Position numbers and translations under genes: made by a program. A stretch of DNA of 64,000 nt from Gallionella sp. (GTDB lineage: Bacteria; Pseudomonadota; Gammaproteobacteria; Burkholderiales; Gallionellaceae), in the NCBI GenBank assembly GCA_003153155.1, contig PLWV01000030.1:51989-115988 (forward strand), written 5' to 3'. Under the pieces are notes generated by a model. That model was given only the letters and a program-made list of their open reading frames with translations, did not search any database and had not been told where the DNA came from. Positions 10,343 to 19,714 of this stretch are shown one piece after another; position 1 is the first letter of the stretch; each line of letters begins with the position of its first letter.

Positions 10343-11596
10343 TCAACGGTCTACTTCGCCGAAAACGATGTCCTGAGTACCGATAATGGTCACCACGTCC
10401 GCAATCATATGACCGCGCGCCATTTCATCCAGCGCGCTTATGTGGGCGAAGCCCGGCGCGCGTATCTTCATGCGATAAGGCTTATTCGCCCCGTCAGAAA
10501 TGAGGTAAATGCCGAACTCCCCCTTGGGATGTTCAACGGCAGCATAAGCCTCACCGGCAGGCACATGCATCCCTTCGGTGAATAGCTTGAAGTGGTGGAT
10601 CAGTTCTTCCATGTTTTCCTTCATGGATTCGCGCATCGGCGGGGCGAACTTGTGGTTGTCTGTCATCACCGGGCCGGGGTTGTGGCGCAGCCAATTGATA
10701 CATTGCTGGATGATACGGTTGGACTGGCGCATTTCCTCGACACGCACCAGGTAACGATCATACGAATCGCCCTTTGCACCCACCGGAATATCAAAGTCCA
10801 AACGATCATACACTTCATAGGGTTGCTTCTTGCGCAAATCCCATTCCACTCCCGAGCCGCGCAGCATCGGGCCGGTGAAACCAAGAGCCAGCGCGCGTTC
10901 CGGCGTGACCACACCGATACCCACGGTACGCTGCTTCCAGATGCGGTTATCCGTCAACAGGGTTTCATATTCATCCACATAGTGGGGAAAACGGTTGGTA
11001 AAGTCTTCGAGAAAATCGAGCAGCGAGCCTTGGCGATTTTCGTTGAGTTTTTTTACCGCCGCGGTATTGTGGATCTTTGATGCCTGATATTGCGGCATGG
11101 TATCCGGCAAATCTCGATACACGCCGCCCGGACGATAGTAGGAGGCATGCAAACGCGCACCGGATGCGGCTTCGTATATATCCATCAAGTCTTCACGCTC
11201 ACGGAAGCAATACAGGAATACGGTCATCGCACCGATATCCAGCCCATGCGCGCCCAGCCATAGCAAGTGGTTCAAGATGCGGGTGATTTCATCGAACATC
11301 ACGCGGATATATTGGGCGCGCAATGGCACTTCGATTCCGGCCAGCTTCTCGACCGCCATCACATAAGCATGTTCGTTGCTCATCATCGAGACGTAATCAA
11401 GCCTGTCCATGTAGGGCAGTGCTTGCAAAAAGGTCTTGTGCTCGGCAAGTTTTTCGGTGGCGCGATGCAGCAATCCGATATGCGGGTCGGCGCGTTCGAT
11501 CACCTCGCCGTCCAATTCCAGCACCAACCGCAACACCCCGTGTGCAGAGGGATGCTGCGGCCCAAAATTCATTGTGTAGTTTTTAATTTCAGACAT
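10343..11596 (-). CDS. nuoD: NADH-quinone oxidoreductase subunit D
   Basis: 49-kDa subunit of the complex I quinone site, 417 residues. I chose the ATG at 11594-11596 ([20 protein letters not shown]) because that is the conserved N-terminus. The longer frame begins inside nuoC. The [14 protein letters not shown] motif holds a quinone-headgroup histidine. The start overlaps the end of nuoC by eight bases, implying coupling. Confidence 0.97.
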   Translation of the reverse strand: MSEIKNYTMNFGPQHPSAHGVLRLVLELDGEVIERADPHIGLLHRATEKLAEHKTFLQALPYMDRLDYVSMMSNEHAYVMAVEKLAGIEVPLRAQYIRVMFDEITRILNHLLWLGAHGLDIGAMTVFLYCFREREDLMDIYEAASGARLHASYYRPGGVYRDLPDTMPQYQASKIHNTAAVKKLNENRQGSLLDFLEDFTNRFPHYVDEYETLLTDNRIWKQRTVGIGVVTPERALALGFTGPMLRGSGVEWDLRKKQPYEVYDRLDFDIPVGAKGDSYDRYLVRVEEMRQSNRIIQQCINWLRHNPGPVMTDNHKFAPPMRESMKENMEELIHHFKLFTEGMHVPAGEAYAAVEHPKGEFGIYLISDGANKPYRMKIRAPGFAHISALDEMARGHMIADVVTIIGTQDIVFGEVDR

Positions 11597-12254
11597 TACC
11601 GCGCCCCGAGTTACTAGCGTAATTTTCTTCACGCACGATGCGCGGCGTCACTTCGCGCGGCTCAATCGAGACCGGCTGATACACTACACGCTGCTGCTCC
11701 GGGTCATAGCGCATTTCCACATTACCGGACAGCGGGAAATCCTTGCGGAACGGGTTGCCGACAAAGCCATAGTCGGTCAGGATGCGGCGCAGATCGGGGT
11801 GTCCGGTAAACACGATGCCATACAGATCGAAGGCTTCGCGCTCATACCAGTTGGCGGCTGGCCAAATATCGATCACCGATGCCAATACCGGAAAATCATC
11901 TTCCTCGGCAAAGATGCGCACACGCAAGCGCGCGTTATGCGTCACCGAAAGCAGGTGATAGACCGCCGCAAAACGATGGGGGTATGCGGCAGTGTCGGCC
12001 GGAGCGATGTCAGATCCGAAATATGCGCCCCCCTCGGAAACATCACTGCCATAAGCGGAGTAATCAACCCCGCACAGGTCTATCATTTGCTCAAAACGCA
12101 ACTCTGTTGCATCCCGCAAACGCGTCAACACGTCCAGCATAACGGCCGCCTTGACCACGACGGTCAATTCTCCCAGTCTTTCTTCCACGCTGACCAGCTT
12201 GTCGCCAAACAAACTCGTCAGATTAGTACGCAAGGTACCCAAATCAGCAGCCAT
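11589..12254 (-). CDS. nuoC: NADH-quinone oxidoreductase subunit C
   Basis: 30-kDa-type peripheral subunit of complex I, 221 residues, separate from NuoD as in most betaproteobacteria (E. coli has a CD fusion). The family signature near the C-terminus, [21 protein letters not shown] followed by [12 protein letters not shown], is clear. It lies 8 bp downstream of nuoB and overlaps nuoD. Confidence 0.96.
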   Translation of the reverse strand: MAADLGTLRTNLTSLFGDKLVSVEERLGELTVVVKAAVMLDVLTRLRDATELRFEQMIDLCGVDYSAYGSDVSEGGAYFGSDIAPADTAAYPHRFAAVYHLLSVTHNARLRVRIFAEEDDFPVLASVIDIWPAANWYEREAFDLYGIVFTGHPDLRRILTDYGFVGNPFRKDFPLSGNVEMRYDPEQQRVVYQPVSIEPREVTPRIVREENYASNSGRGNV

Positions 12255-12262
12255 AGTTCATC

Positions 12263-12739
12263 CTAGCGCGCAATGGTATTGGTTCGTTTGATTTTGTTTT
12301 GCAACTGGATGATGCCGTAAAGCAAAGCCTCAGCCGTTGGCGGGCAACCCGGCACATACACATCCACCGGCACGATGCGATCGCAGCCGCGCACCACCGA
12401 ATAGGAATAGTGATAATAGCCGCCGCCATTCGCACAGGAACCCATCGAGATCACCCAGCGCGGCTCGGCCATCTGGTCGTAGACCTTGCGCAAGGCGGGA
12501 GCCATTTTATTGCACAGCGTTCCGGCCACGATCATCACATCCGATTGACGCGGACTGGGACGGAACACCACACCGAAGCGATCAAGATCGTAACGTGCCG
12601 CGCCTGCATGCATCATTTCCACCGCGCAACACGCCAGCCCAAAGGTCATCGGCCACAGTGAGCCGGTACGTGTGTAATTTATGATGGTATCGAGCGTCGT
12701 GGTGACGACACCCTTTTCCAGAATGCCTTCTATTCCCAT
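12263..12739 (-). CDS. nuoB: NADH-quinone oxidoreductase subunit B (cluster N2)
   Basis: Subunit that carries the terminal 4Fe-4S cluster N2, 158 residues from the chosen ATG at 12737-12739 ([10 protein letters not shown]). This start has a GGAG 7 nt upstream and matches family N-termini. A frame seven residues longer overlaps nuoA. Ligand cysteines are the adjacent Cys37-Cys38 in [10 protein letters not shown], Cys102 in GSCANGG and Cys132 in VPGCPP. It is placed between nuoA and nuoC. Confidence 0.97.
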   Translation of the reverse strand: MGIEGILEKGVVTTTLDTIINYTRTGSLWPMTFGLACCAVEMMHAGAARYDLDRFGVVFRPSPRQSDVMIVAGTLCNKMAPALRKVYDQMAEPRWVISMGSCANGGGYYHYSYSVVRGCDRIVPVDVYVPGCPPTAEALLYGIIQLQNKIKRTNTIAR

Positions 12740-13086
12740 TCCAAGGCTCCTTTCATCCATTCGTAGATAAAGCCCACCACCAGGATGGCCAAAAATATCA
12801 TCATGGAGACAAAGCCGAAAGTGCCGATTTCCTTAAGCACGATCGCCCAAGGAAAAAGAAAAGCAATTTCAAGATCGAAGAGAATGAACAGAATGGCAAC
12901 GAGGTAATAGCGCACATCGAATTTCATGCGCGCGTCTTCAAAAGCCTCAAAACCGCACTCATAAGGAGACAATTTTTTACTGTCAGGCCGATTGGGAGCT
13001 GCCAGTTTACCCAGTATTACAGGGGCTACGCCCATCGCGATACCAACACAGATGAACAACAGCACCGGGAAATAATTTTCCAACAT
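12730..13086 (-). CDS. nuoA: NADH-quinone oxidoreductase subunit A
   Basis: Three-helix membrane subunit of complex I, 118 residues, first gene of the nuo operon. The conserved loop [21 protein letters not shown], including the ECG motif, is present. The operon promoter should lie in the 95 bp between this gene and the tRNA gene or further upstream, but I see no clear hexamers. Confidence 0.96.
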   Translation of the reverse strand: MLENYFPVLLFICVGIAMGVAPVILGKLAAPNRPDSKKLSPYECGFEAFEDARMKFDVRYYLVAILFILFDLEIAFLFPWAIVLKEIGTFGFVSMMIFLAILVVGFIYEWMKGALEWE

Positions 13087-13182
13087 TGGGATACGCCCCC
13101 TCTGTTTATGGTTAGTGAGTTAACCCTGAATCACTTTTGAATCGCTTAACTTGCCAACACGCGCACGCATCGACTTGAATTT

Positions 13183-13269
<87 letters not shown>

Positions 13270-13284
13270 AATACCGCTATAAAT

Positions 13285-13629
13285 CTATTTTGGAATGTCA
13301 TTGGATTTTGACCCGTCTGCTGGGATTGCCGCAGGCGCGACTGGAGCCGCCTGAGTGGCAGCCGGACTCACTTTATCCATCACTCCCTGTTGCTGCGCGG
13401 GATGAGAATAAATGTATGTCAGCGACAAGCTGGTAATAAAAAACAGCGTCGCGGCGACTGCCGTACTACGACTGAGGAAATTTGCGGAACCGCTGGAACC
13501 AAACAGACTGCCTGCCGAACCCGTGCCAAACGCTGCGCCCATGTCGGCACCCTTGCCGTGTTGCATCAACACAAGACCGATCAACACCACTGCCGTCAAA
13601 ACGTGCACTACCCAAACTAATGTTTCCAC
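13285..13629 (-). CDS. secG: Protein translocase subunit SecG
   Basis: Small two-helix partner of the SecYEG channel, 114 residues. Helix 1 (VVHVLTAVVLIGLVLMQHGKG), the glycine/serine-rich loop (AAFGTGSAGSLFGSSGSANF) and helix 2 (TAVAATLFFITSLSLTYIY) match the family. A proline/alanine-rich tail follows. tpiA-secG-tRNA-Leu-nuoA is a standard proteobacterial order, and this gene lies downstream of tpiA on the same strand. Confidence 0.96.
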   Translation of the reverse strand: METLVWVVHVLTAVVLIGLVLMQHGKGADMGAAFGTGSAGSLFGSSGSANFLSRSTAVAATLFFITSLSLTYIYSHPAQQQGVMDKVSPAATQAAPVAPAAIPADGSKSNDIPK

Positions 13630-13715
13630 ACACTACTCCACAATAACAATTCAAATCCGATATACGGAACTAAAGGTAACCTCTAAACTTGACCGGGACG
13701 AAAAACTTTATGATG

Positions 13716-13783
13716 AAACAACTAGCCATTCCACTAGGCTGTCAAAAGACAACAGCCAAGTGGCTGGTTATGTCCGGGCACCC
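13716..13783 (-). repeat. Hairpin repeat family 1, copy C (overlaps the tpiA 3' end)
   Basis: Read on the minus strand: a CGGGTGCCCGGAC module, then CCAGCCACTTGGCTGTTGTC, a TTTT loop, then GACAGCCTAGTGGAATGGCT. The arms GGCTGT-TGTC/GACAGCC pair. The repeat provides the stop codon and probably the last residues of tpiA, then continues into the tpiA-secG spacer, where it could also act as a hairpin at the mRNA 3' side. Confidence 0.7.
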
Positions 13784-14526
13784 GCACGACAAATCGCCAA
13801 AAACTCGTCGGCCACCAGTGAAGCCCCGCCGATCAAGCCACCATCAATATCCGGCATTGCAAACAACTCTGCCGCGTTATTCGCCTTCACACTGCCTCCG
13901 TAGAGTATACACAACCCGGACGCGATTTTACCATCGTGAGATGCAACACGCTGCCGGATAAACGCATGCACCGCCTGTGCCTGCGCAGAAGTTGCAGTTT
14001 TGCCGGTACCGATTGCCCATACCGGCTCGTAAGCCACCACCGCGTTGCGCAATGCCTGCACACCACCCAACTGGATCAACGCATCCAATTGTCCGGCAAC
14101 TACCTCCTCGGTAATTCCGCTTTCGCGTTGCTCCAGCGATTCGCCGACACACAGGATAGGCGTTAACCCTACCCGTTGTGCGGCCAAAAATTTCTCGGCC
14201 ACCAGATGGCTGCTTTCACCATAGTAAGCGCGCCGCTCCGAGTGCCCGACGATCACATAGCTACAACCGAAATCGCGCAACATCGCGGCAGACACTTCTC
14301 CGGTATATGCGCCTTTGTCCAACTGATGCACATCCTGCGCGCCCCACTTGACTGCGCCACCGGAGAGTTTTTGCTGCGCCTGAGCCAAGTAAGGGAACGG
14401 CACACAAACCGCGCAATCGACACCCGGCATCGTAACCATCCCGCTACGCACCGCGTCCAGCAGCTCGGCGTTCTGAGTCAGGGCACCGTGCATCTTCCAG
14501 TTTCCGGCAACCAATTTGCGACGCAT
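13768..14526 (-). CDS. tpiA: Triosephosphate isomerase
   Basis: Interconverts dihydroxyacetone phosphate and glyceraldehyde 3-phosphate, 252 residues. I chose the ATG at 14524-14526 (MRRKLVAGNWKMHG), the normal N-terminus. The catalytic lysine lies in NWKM, the histidine in VIVGHSERR, and the general-base glutamate in AYEPVWAIGTG. The phosphate-gripping GGSVKANNA and IGGASL loops are present. The last residues (ICRAGART) are encoded within repeat family 1, so the C-terminus seems to have been rewritten by the repeat. Confidence 0.96.
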   Translation of the reverse strand: MRRKLVAGNWKMHGALTQNAELLDAVRSGMVTMPGVDCAVCVPFPYLAQAQQKLSGGAVKWGAQDVHQLDKGAYTGEVSAAMLRDFGCSYVIVGHSERRAYYGESSHLVAEKFLAAQRVGLTPILCVGESLEQRESGITEEVVAGQLDALIQLGGVQALRNAVVAYEPVWAIGTGKTATSAQAQAVHAFIRQRVASHDGKIASGLCILYGGSVKANNAAELFAMPDIDGGLIGGASLVADEFLAICRAGART

Positions 14527-14908
14527 CGTAATCAATCCGCTAAGCATCAAAGCGTGCAATCCTACCTGCGAACAGTCGAATGGTCAATGAAACAAACAGA
14601 ACAAACTGAATGGAAAGTGGCTTGATGTTGGATTGGCACGCATAACTGTGCGATCGACGCTGCCGCCATGCAAACGGGGAGGATTTTGGTTAATGCGTGG
14701 CGAGCTAGAACGGATCGGCAAAAATGTCGCGCCGTGTTTGCTTCTTTTTGCCTGCGTATTCGGCCTGGGAGAAACTGTTCTGCCGATTGGCTGGATTGGA
14801 TTTGCTCATTGCGTTTTATCTGCTTGATTTCTGTTCACCGATTAACGCTCAGACCACTTGCTCGGTTGTCAAAATTGTGCGATTTAATCGGCGTTTCCCT
14901 AGCAAATA
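14527..14908. other. Intergenic region with no recognised gene
   Basis: About 380 bp between the tpiA start and the 3' end of the reductase gene. It should contain the tpiA promoter reading leftward. I see short open frames on the plus strand without a convincing ribosome site or family resemblance, and no terminator-like hairpin I would defend. Confidence 0.4.
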
Positions 14909-15889
14909 TTAGCAAATACCGGTTGAGTAGGCAGACTGGAACGGATCGACGTGAATTTCGCTCATCGAGGCACCAGCAAAGAAGGTTTGCCGTCTTGCCG
15001 CATTGACCATGTCCGGATTACCGCATAAGAAAACGCCCCAACCGGAAAGATCGGGATGTTCAGCCAGCGCAACATCCAGAACCATTCCTTGCGCATACCC
15101 CGCCGACGCCTCCCCTTCGGATACGCATGGAACATAACTGAAGTTGGTATGGGTTTGCGCGAGCTTTCTCAATTCCTCGACCAGATAAAAACCTCCGGTG
15201 TCATAGCTTCCATGGTAAAGACTGAGCTTGCCTTGATGTCCGTGCACTAGCGCGTCACGGATGATGCCATACAAGGGAGCTAGACCGCAGCCGGTCGCAA
15301 TGAGAAGAATATTCTGTTCGGGATTGCCAGGGACGTAAAAGCAATCGCCGGTAGCCTCTGATATCGTGACTTCATCACCTGCCTTGAGTTTTGCAAAAAC
15401 CCAGCCGCTAACCAAGCCGCCTGGAACCTTCCTCACGTTGAGAAAGAGTTCTTCACTCAGCTCGGGAACACTTGCCAACGAATAGCAGCGCGCAGTAGTT
15501 TCGTCCTTGTAAAGACTAATGAACTGCCCGGCCTTGTATTCGAAGAGCCGGGAAGGTTTGAGCCTGATGCCGAGAATGTCGGCATTGAGATATTCGACAC
15601 TGGTCACCTTGGCCTCAAGTTTGCCCATCCCCGCCTCGGGCAGGACGACCTCGATGTCTTTTTCCGGGTAACATGAACAAGCTAAAAAATAATTCTGTGC
15701 TGCGAGGGTCGGCTTCAACCCCGCCTTGGCCTTTTCGGGCACCTCGCCCCCGACCACGCGCATCAGACAGGACTGGCAGATACCGGAATGGCAGGAAGAG
15801 GGAACGGGAACCCCATGGGCAATCAAACAATCGAGAACCGAATTCTCCCCGCACTCGTATGACTGCCCGCCATAAGCAACTTTGGCCAT
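14909..15889 (-). CDS. 2Fe-2S ferredoxin / FAD-NAD(P)H oxidoreductase
   Basis: Single-chain electron-transfer reductase, 326 residues. An N-terminal plant-type 2Fe-2S domain has ligands Cys33, Cys38 and Cys41 (CHSGICQSC) with a fourth cysteine near residue 70. An FAD-binding barrel follows (RCYSLAS) and then an NAD-binding domain (ATGCGLAPLYG; FLCGNPDMV near the C-terminus). This resembles reductases of oxygenases and CDP-6-deoxyglucoseen reductase-like proteins. It is the second gene after a truncated haemoglobin, 12 bp away, with a divergent nsrR nearby. I infer it may reduce the globin during nitric oxide detoxification, but a different electron acceptor is possible. Confidence 0.85.
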   Translation of the reverse strand: MAKVAYGGQSYECGENSVLDCLIAHGVPVPSSCHSGICQSCLMRVVGGEVPEKAKAGLKPTLAAQNYFLACSCYPEKDIEVVLPEAGMGKLEAKVTSVEYLNADILGIRLKPSRLFEYKAGQFISLYKDETTARCYSLASVPELSEELFLNVRKVPGGLVSGWVFAKLKAGDEVTISEATGDCFYVPGNPEQNILLIATGCGLAPLYGIIRDALVHGHQGKLSLYHGSYDTGGFYLVEELRKLAQTHTNFSYVPCVSEGEASAGYAQGMVLDVALAEHPDLSGWGVFLCGNPDMVNAARRQTFFAGASMSEIHVDPFQSAYSTGIC

Positions 15890-15901
15890 GGCTGCCTGAC
15901 C

Positions 15902-16264
15902 TTATTTGCCCAAAACGTCTTTTCTCGTGGTTTCACAGAGTGCGGCGACTTGTGCAATCAGATTTGCTGATACGTTAAGCTCCTTAAGCGTGGCAGCAAG
16001 ATCCTCCACCACAGCATCAAAGTGTGAATCGTTAAGACCCCTTGCCACCAGATGTGCATGGCCTTTCCTCATATCCATGCCGGTGTAGTTGTTCGGTCCG
16101 CCGAAAGCCATCGTCAGAAATGCCTTTTGCTTGGCTACCTGTTTTTCCATATCGACATCGTCGAAGAACCGCTTGATACGATCATCCTTCAAAACCTTGC
16201 GATAAAAAATGTCCACTGCGGCGTTAACAGCACCTTCCCCACCAATTTCGCTATATAGACTCAT
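15902..16264 (-). CDS. Truncated haemoglobin, group I type
   Basis: Small haem protein, 120 residues. I chose the ATG at 16262-16264 (MSLYSEIGGEGAV) because a GGAG lies 7 nt upstream. The alternative two codons earlier has the same GGAG almost touching it. The pattern FFDDVDMEKQVAKQKAFL, FGGPNNYTGMDM and KGHAHLVARGL, with the last carrying the proximal histidine, fits the 2-on-2 globin family. Such proteins bind O2 and NO. Pairing with an NAD(P)H reductase and NsrR suggests NO dioxygenase or NO-scavenging activity (inference). Confidence 0.9.
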   Translation of the reverse strand: MSLYSEIGGEGAVNAAVDIFYRKVLKDDRIKRFFDDVDMEKQVAKQKAFLTMAFGGPNNYTGMDMRKGHAHLVARGLNDSHFDAVVEDLAATLKELNVSANLIAQVAALCETTRKDVLGK

Positions 16265-16330
16265 ATCCATTCTCCAAATTATATTGATCTTATTGCCAGA
16301 ATGCTCCGGCAATTGTATAAATGCCTCCTT

Positions 16331-16392
16331 AGGATGTATATTTGAACTGCTGTAGACAAACACGGTTTTAAAATATATCCTGAATGCATCTT
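16331..16392. promoter_or_regulatory. Candidate NsrR operators upstream of the globin-reductase pair
   Basis: The stretch AAAATATATCC-T-GAATGCATCTT (16370-16392) has the 11-1-11 layout of NsrR sites. Its right half closely matches AAATGCATCTT. A second partial half, AGGATGTATAT, lies at 16331-16341. Both lie between the divergent globin operon and nsrR. The left half is degenerate, so binding needs testing. Confidence 0.5.
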
Positions 16393-16426
16393 ATTGTACG
16401 TCCACAACCCTGTCAAGAATAATGCT

Positions 16427-16576
16427 TTAACGAGGGGGTAAAAAAACGTGGCGAGAAGCGGATCAGGCAAGGCGGAAAGCGGCGAAAATGTGAAGTCTAC
16501 GCGTATCAGATGGGCATTTTGAACTGGCTTCCCAGCGCAACAATCGCCCCGCTGTAGTTTTTCAATACTCCGTTAA
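16427..16576. repeat. Dispersed repeat family 3, copy a
   Basis: The block is bounded by inverted TTAACG/CGTTAA. It contains AACGTGGCGAGAAGCGGATC, AGGCAAGGCGGAAAGCGGCG and AAAATGTGAAGTCTACG. The same blocks occur in the opposite orientation inside the second PII-like cassette (41300-41420) and, more diverged, at 48809-48947. Confidence 0.7.
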
Positions 16577-16592
16577 CCCGGAAAGGTATGAA

Positions 16593-17042
16593 ATGCGTTT
16601 AACCCGGTACACCGATTATTCGCTGCGCGTCCTGCTTTATCTTGCCAACCGGAAAGATGAAAGCGCGACAATCAGTGAACTGGCAGACTTTTACAAGATT
16701 TCGCGTAACCATCTCGTAAAAGTGGTACACAATCTGGGACTCAACGGCTACATCCTGACAACCAGGGGAAGGTACGGCGGACTCAAACTCGCCCGTCCCG
16801 CGAAAGAAATTCAGATCGGGGAGGTGGTACGTTCAACTGAACCCGATTTCGATTTGCTCGAATGTTTCAATCCTGCCACGGATCAGTGCGTGATCACCCG
16901 CTCCTGCAACCTGAAATCCGTCATATTCAACGCGCAAGCCAGCTTCCTGGGCGTACTCGACAAATACACGCTGGCCGACATAGCCAAGACCTCCAAGAAA
17001 ACATTGCCTTCATTCAAATCTATCCCGATCATTCACCGCTAA
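16593..17042 (+). CDS. nsrR: Rrf2-family transcriptional repressor NsrR
   Basis: Iron-sulfur nitric-oxide sensor, 149 residues. The N-terminal winged helix (MRLTRYTDYSLRVLLYLA, with recognition helix KISRNHLVKVVHNL) is typical. Three cysteines at 91, 99 and 105 (LLECFNPATDQCVITRSC) match the NsrR cluster ligands, close to the spacing in E. coli NsrR. It is divergent from the globin-reductase pair, whose spacer carries candidate NsrR sites, so autoregulation or direct control of that pair is likely. A related Rrf2 member such as IscR is less likely given this cysteine pattern. Confidence 0.9.
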   Translation: MRLTRYTDYSLRVLLYLANRKDESATISELADFYKISRNHLVKVVHNLGLNGYILTTRGRYGGLKLARPAKEIQIGEVVRSTEPDFDLLECFNPATDQCVITRSCNLKSVIFNAQASFLGVLDKYTLADIAKTSKKTLPSFKSIPIIHR

Positions 17043-17265
17043 TGATTTATGGGAGCCTCTAAAAATTCAGAGTTCGCCCAAATGCCCCACAAGAGGACGC
17101 CGATCCGCTACGGGCAAAAGCAGCCCGTGCGGAGTCGCCAGCAAGGCGCGGAAAAGGGGTAAGCAGGCAAGCCGCGTAGCGGCTGCTCGCAAAAAATTTT
17201 AGTTTCGGCCAACCTAAAGGTTACCCTACACTGAAACTTCGTTTTGCCACGCCGCATATGTTTGA

Positions 17266-17288
17266 CCCTTCGACTAGGCTCAGGACAG
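17266..17288. repeat. CCTTCGACTAGGCTCAGGAC-type repeat unit
   Basis: A single unit of the palindromic repeat that is inserted in frame in nuoL at 1721-1775. Only one arm pair is visible here. Confidence 0.55.
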
Positions 17289-17323
17289 ATATGTAAGCAA
17301 GAAATTTTTTACGCAACGCAGCA

Positions 17324-17525
17324 TAACCAGCCACTTGGTTGCCGTTAACCAATGACTTAGTTGGCGTAGTTTGCCGACTTAGTCAGATGGCTATGCAAAG
17401 CCTTTTGACAACCTAGTGGAATGGCTATAACTAATGACTTGGATGTCGTTTTTGGACAGCCTAGTCAGATGGCTAGTAGTTCCACCAGTGGTTTCATCAG
17501 TAGTCCTATCAGTAGTTCCATCAGG
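17324..17525 (+). repeat. Hairpin repeat family 1, copy D (multi-unit)
   Basis: Tandem, partly diverged units: TAACCAGCCACTTGGTTG, then CCAATGACTTAGTTGGCG paired across TAGTT with TGCCGACTTAGTCA, then GACAACCTAGTGGAATGGCT, then ACTTGGATGTCGTTTTTGGA with CAGCCTAGTCAGATGGCTAG. It closes with repeated GTAGTTCCATCAG-like 15-mers. The middle unit is nearly identical to the copy after the porin at 59.0 kb. Confidence 0.75.
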
Positions 17526-17622
17526 ACAGCCCGGCGATGCGCAACTTTCGGGGAATGATGTAGGCATTGGATTCGCTGGCTTTGTGCAGCTCAGCACGTT
17601 TCGACCACGGCCACCCTGCTAC

Positions 17623-18003
17623 CTAAGCCGCTTGCACCGGGATCTGATCGCGTTGCGCGATGATGCGGTTGTGCTCGTCCACATAGACCAGTTGCGGGTG
17701 GTATTTTTGCAGTTCGATTTCGTTATACATGGCATAGCTGGCGATGATGATGATGTCGCCCGGGCTGGCCTTATGCGCCGCCGCGCCATTCACGGAAATC
17801 ACGCCGGAGCCGCGTTGCGCGCGGATGGCGTAAGTGGTGAAACGTTCACCATTGGTGACATTGTAAATATCGATCTGCTGATATTCCCTGATATCGGCAG
17901 CATCCAGCAAATCGTCGTCGATCGCGCAGGAGCCCTCGTAATGCAACTCGGAATGCGTGACATGCACCCGGTGCAACTTGGCTTTAAGCATGATTCTTTG
18001 CAT
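17623..18003 (-). CDS. panD: Aspartate 1-decarboxylase
   Basis: Makes beta-alanine from L-aspartate for pantothenate synthesis, 126 residues. The self-cleavage site is Gly24-Ser25 in YEGSCAID; Ser25 becomes the pyruvoyl cofactor. The conserved [11 protein letters not shown] and [10 protein letters not shown] stretches are present. It is upstream of and co-directional with nothing essential on its own, but panC and panB lie immediately on the right on the same strand, so all three steps are clustered. Confidence 0.97.
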   Translation of the reverse strand: MQRIMLKAKLHRVHVTHSELHYEGSCAIDDDLLDAADIREYQQIDIYNVTNGERFTTYAIRAQRGSGVISVNGAAAHKASPGDIIIIASYAMYNEIELQKYHPQLVYVDEHNRIIAQRDQIPVQAA

Positions 18004-18074
18004 GGGACACCTCTTATTTCAGTGGGCGCGGATTATATAGCATCCTGCCGTCCAAGTAATCAATCAACGAGCAA

Positions 18075-18923
18075 TCAATCAACCAGACAAACTTCGATGT
18101 TATCCAGCAAGCGGGTATTGCCCAACCTGGCTGCCGCCAAAATCACCAGATCGCGCTGCGATTGGCTTGCTGGCAGCAAATCTGACCGGTTGCGCACTGC
18201 CACATAATCCACCGACCAGCCTCTTGCAATGAGGGTTTCGACCGCTTGTTGTTGCAAACGTTCAACATCGCGCTCGCCTTGCAGGATGGCCAGTTGCATA
18301 CCTTGCAGTATTTTATACAGAAAAATCGCCTCGCTACGGTCTGCCTCGCTCAAATACTGGTTGCGCGAACTCAACGCCAGGCCGTCCGCCGCACGCACCG
18401 TCTCGCCGCCGACAATGCCTACCGGCAGATTCAGTTGCGCGACCATCTGGCGGATGATGTGCAGTTGCTGGTAGTCCTTCTTGCCGAACAGCGCGACCTG
18501 CGGCTGCACGATGTTCAACAGCTTCAGCACCACCGTCGCCATGCCGCGAAAATGTCCGGGGCGCGCCGCACCACACAACTCATTGGCAATCGGCGGCGGC
18601 TCGACGAACACCGTTTGTTGCGCGGGATACATTTCGTTCACCGGGGGCGTGAACAACACGTCCACCGAACCTTGCAGCTTGGCGCAGTCCGCTTCCAGCG
18701 TGCGCGGATACCTGTCGAAATCCTCGTTAGGGCCGAATTGCAGCGGATTGACGAAGATGCTCGCCACCACGCAGCCGCCATGCTCGCGCGCCACATTCTC
18801 TCTGGCTAGCCGCATCAGATTGAGATGCCCTTCATGCAGATTACCCATGGTCGGCACAAAAGCGATAGCGCGTGCCTTACTCAGTAGAGCACGCAATTCG
18901 GCGATGGTCGAAACAGCCTGCAT
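18075..18923 (-). CDS. panC: Pantothenate synthetase
   Basis: ATP-dependent ligase joining pantoate and beta-alanine, 282 residues. The nucleotidyl-transferase signatures are present: FVPTMGNLHEGHLNL (HIGH-like), LFGKKDYQQLHIIRQMV and the KMSKS-like ALSSRNQYLS. Its start overlaps the panB stop by one base, indicating an operon with panB. Confidence 0.97.
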   Translation of the reverse strand: MQAVSTIAELRALLSKARAIAFVPTMGNLHEGHLNLMRLARENVAREHGGCVVASIFVNPLQFGPNEDFDRYPRTLEADCAKLQGSVDVLFTPPVNEMYPAQQTVFVEPPPIANELCGAARPGHFRGMATVVLKLLNIVQPQVALFGKKDYQQLHIIRQMVAQLNLPVGIVGGETVRAADGLALSSRNQYLSEADRSEAIFLYKILQGMQLAILQGERDVERLQQQAVETLIARGWSVDYVAVRNRSDLLPASQSQRDLVILAAARLGNTRLLDNIEVCLVD

Positions 18924-19714
18924 TAAAAACTGTGTTCCTGCGCCGGGAAAGAACCCGCCTTTACTTCGGCGACATAATTCGCCACCGCTGCTGCAATGCT
19001 GGTCGCACCCTGCATGTAATTCTTCACAAAGCGCGCTTTTTTGCCGGGATAGACATCAAGCATGTCGTGCAGCACCAGCACTTGGCCGGAACACGCCGCG
19101 CCCGCGCCGATGCCGATGGTGGGGATGGTCAGTTGCGCAGTGATCTCCGCAGCCAGCAGCGCGGGCACGGCTTCCAGCACCAGCATTCCCGCGCCGGCCT
19201 GTTCGAGTACCACTGCATCCTCCAACAACTTTTGCGCAGCGGCGGATTCTTTGCCTTGCACGCGATAGCCGCCCAACTGGTGCACCGACTGCGGGGTCAG
19301 CCCGATGTGTCCGCACACCGGGATGCCGCGCCCAGTGAGAAAACGCACCGTCTCGACCATAGATGCGCCGCCTTCCAGCTTGACCATTTGCGCGCCCGCC
19401 GCCATCAACTGCGCGGCGTGTTCAAAAGTTTTTTCCGGGCTGACCTGAAAGGTGCCGAACGGCATGTCGCTGATGATAAAAGCCTGCTTCGCGCCGCGCG
19501 CCACGCAGGCGGTGTGGTAAACCATGTCGCCCAGCGTAACCGGCAGCGTGGTTTCGTGTCCCTGCAACACCATGCCGAGCGAATCGCCGACCAGCAGCAC
19601 GTCTATACCCTGCGCTTCGAGCAGCGCGGCGAAGCTCGCGTCATAGCAGGTCAGCACGGCAATTTTTTCGCCCTTGCCGCGCATGGCTTTCAGTGCAGTT
19701 AGTGTGGTTCTCAT
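18923..19714 (-). CDS. panB: 3-methyl-2-oxobutanoate hydroxymethyltransferase
   Basis: First committed enzyme of pantoate formation, transferring a hydroxymethyl group from methylene-tetrahydrofolate to ketoisovalerate. It has 263 residues. Recognisable stretches are [36 protein letters not shown] and [20 protein letters not shown], and the catalytic glutamate lies in VLEAVPA. It overlaps both the upstream kinase stop and the downstream panC start by a base or so. Confidence 0.97.
   Translation of the reverse strand: MRTTLTALKAMRGKGEKIAVLTCYDASFAALLEAQGIDVLLVGDSLGMVLQGHETTLPVTLGDMVYHTACVARGAKQAFIISDMPFGTFQVSPEKTFEHAAQLMAAGAQMVKLEGGASMVETVRFLTGRGIPVCGHIGLTPQSVHQLGGYRVQGKESAAAQKLLEDAVVLEQAGAGMLVLEAVPALLAAEITAQLTIPTIGIGAGAACSGQVLVLHDMLDVYPGKKARFVKNYMQGATSIAAAVANYVAEVKAGSFPAQEHSF

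Larger units (their letters stand above)
17043..17622. other. Repeat-filled intergenic region without a gene
   Basis: About 580 bp between nsrR and panD. It holds a GC-rich stretch with inverted GCTACGGGCA.../...GCCGCGTAGCGGC blocks (17090-17190), a stand-alone CCTTCGACTAGGCTCAGGAC repeat unit (17266-17288), and the longest copy of hairpin family 1 (17324-17525). I see no protein-coding gene. Confidence 0.6.

Noticed and set aside
14633..14827. 64-codon plus-strand frame in the tpiA upstream region
   Set aside because: No ribosome site, no recognisable sequence and no coding partner; it overlaps other short frames in the same region.
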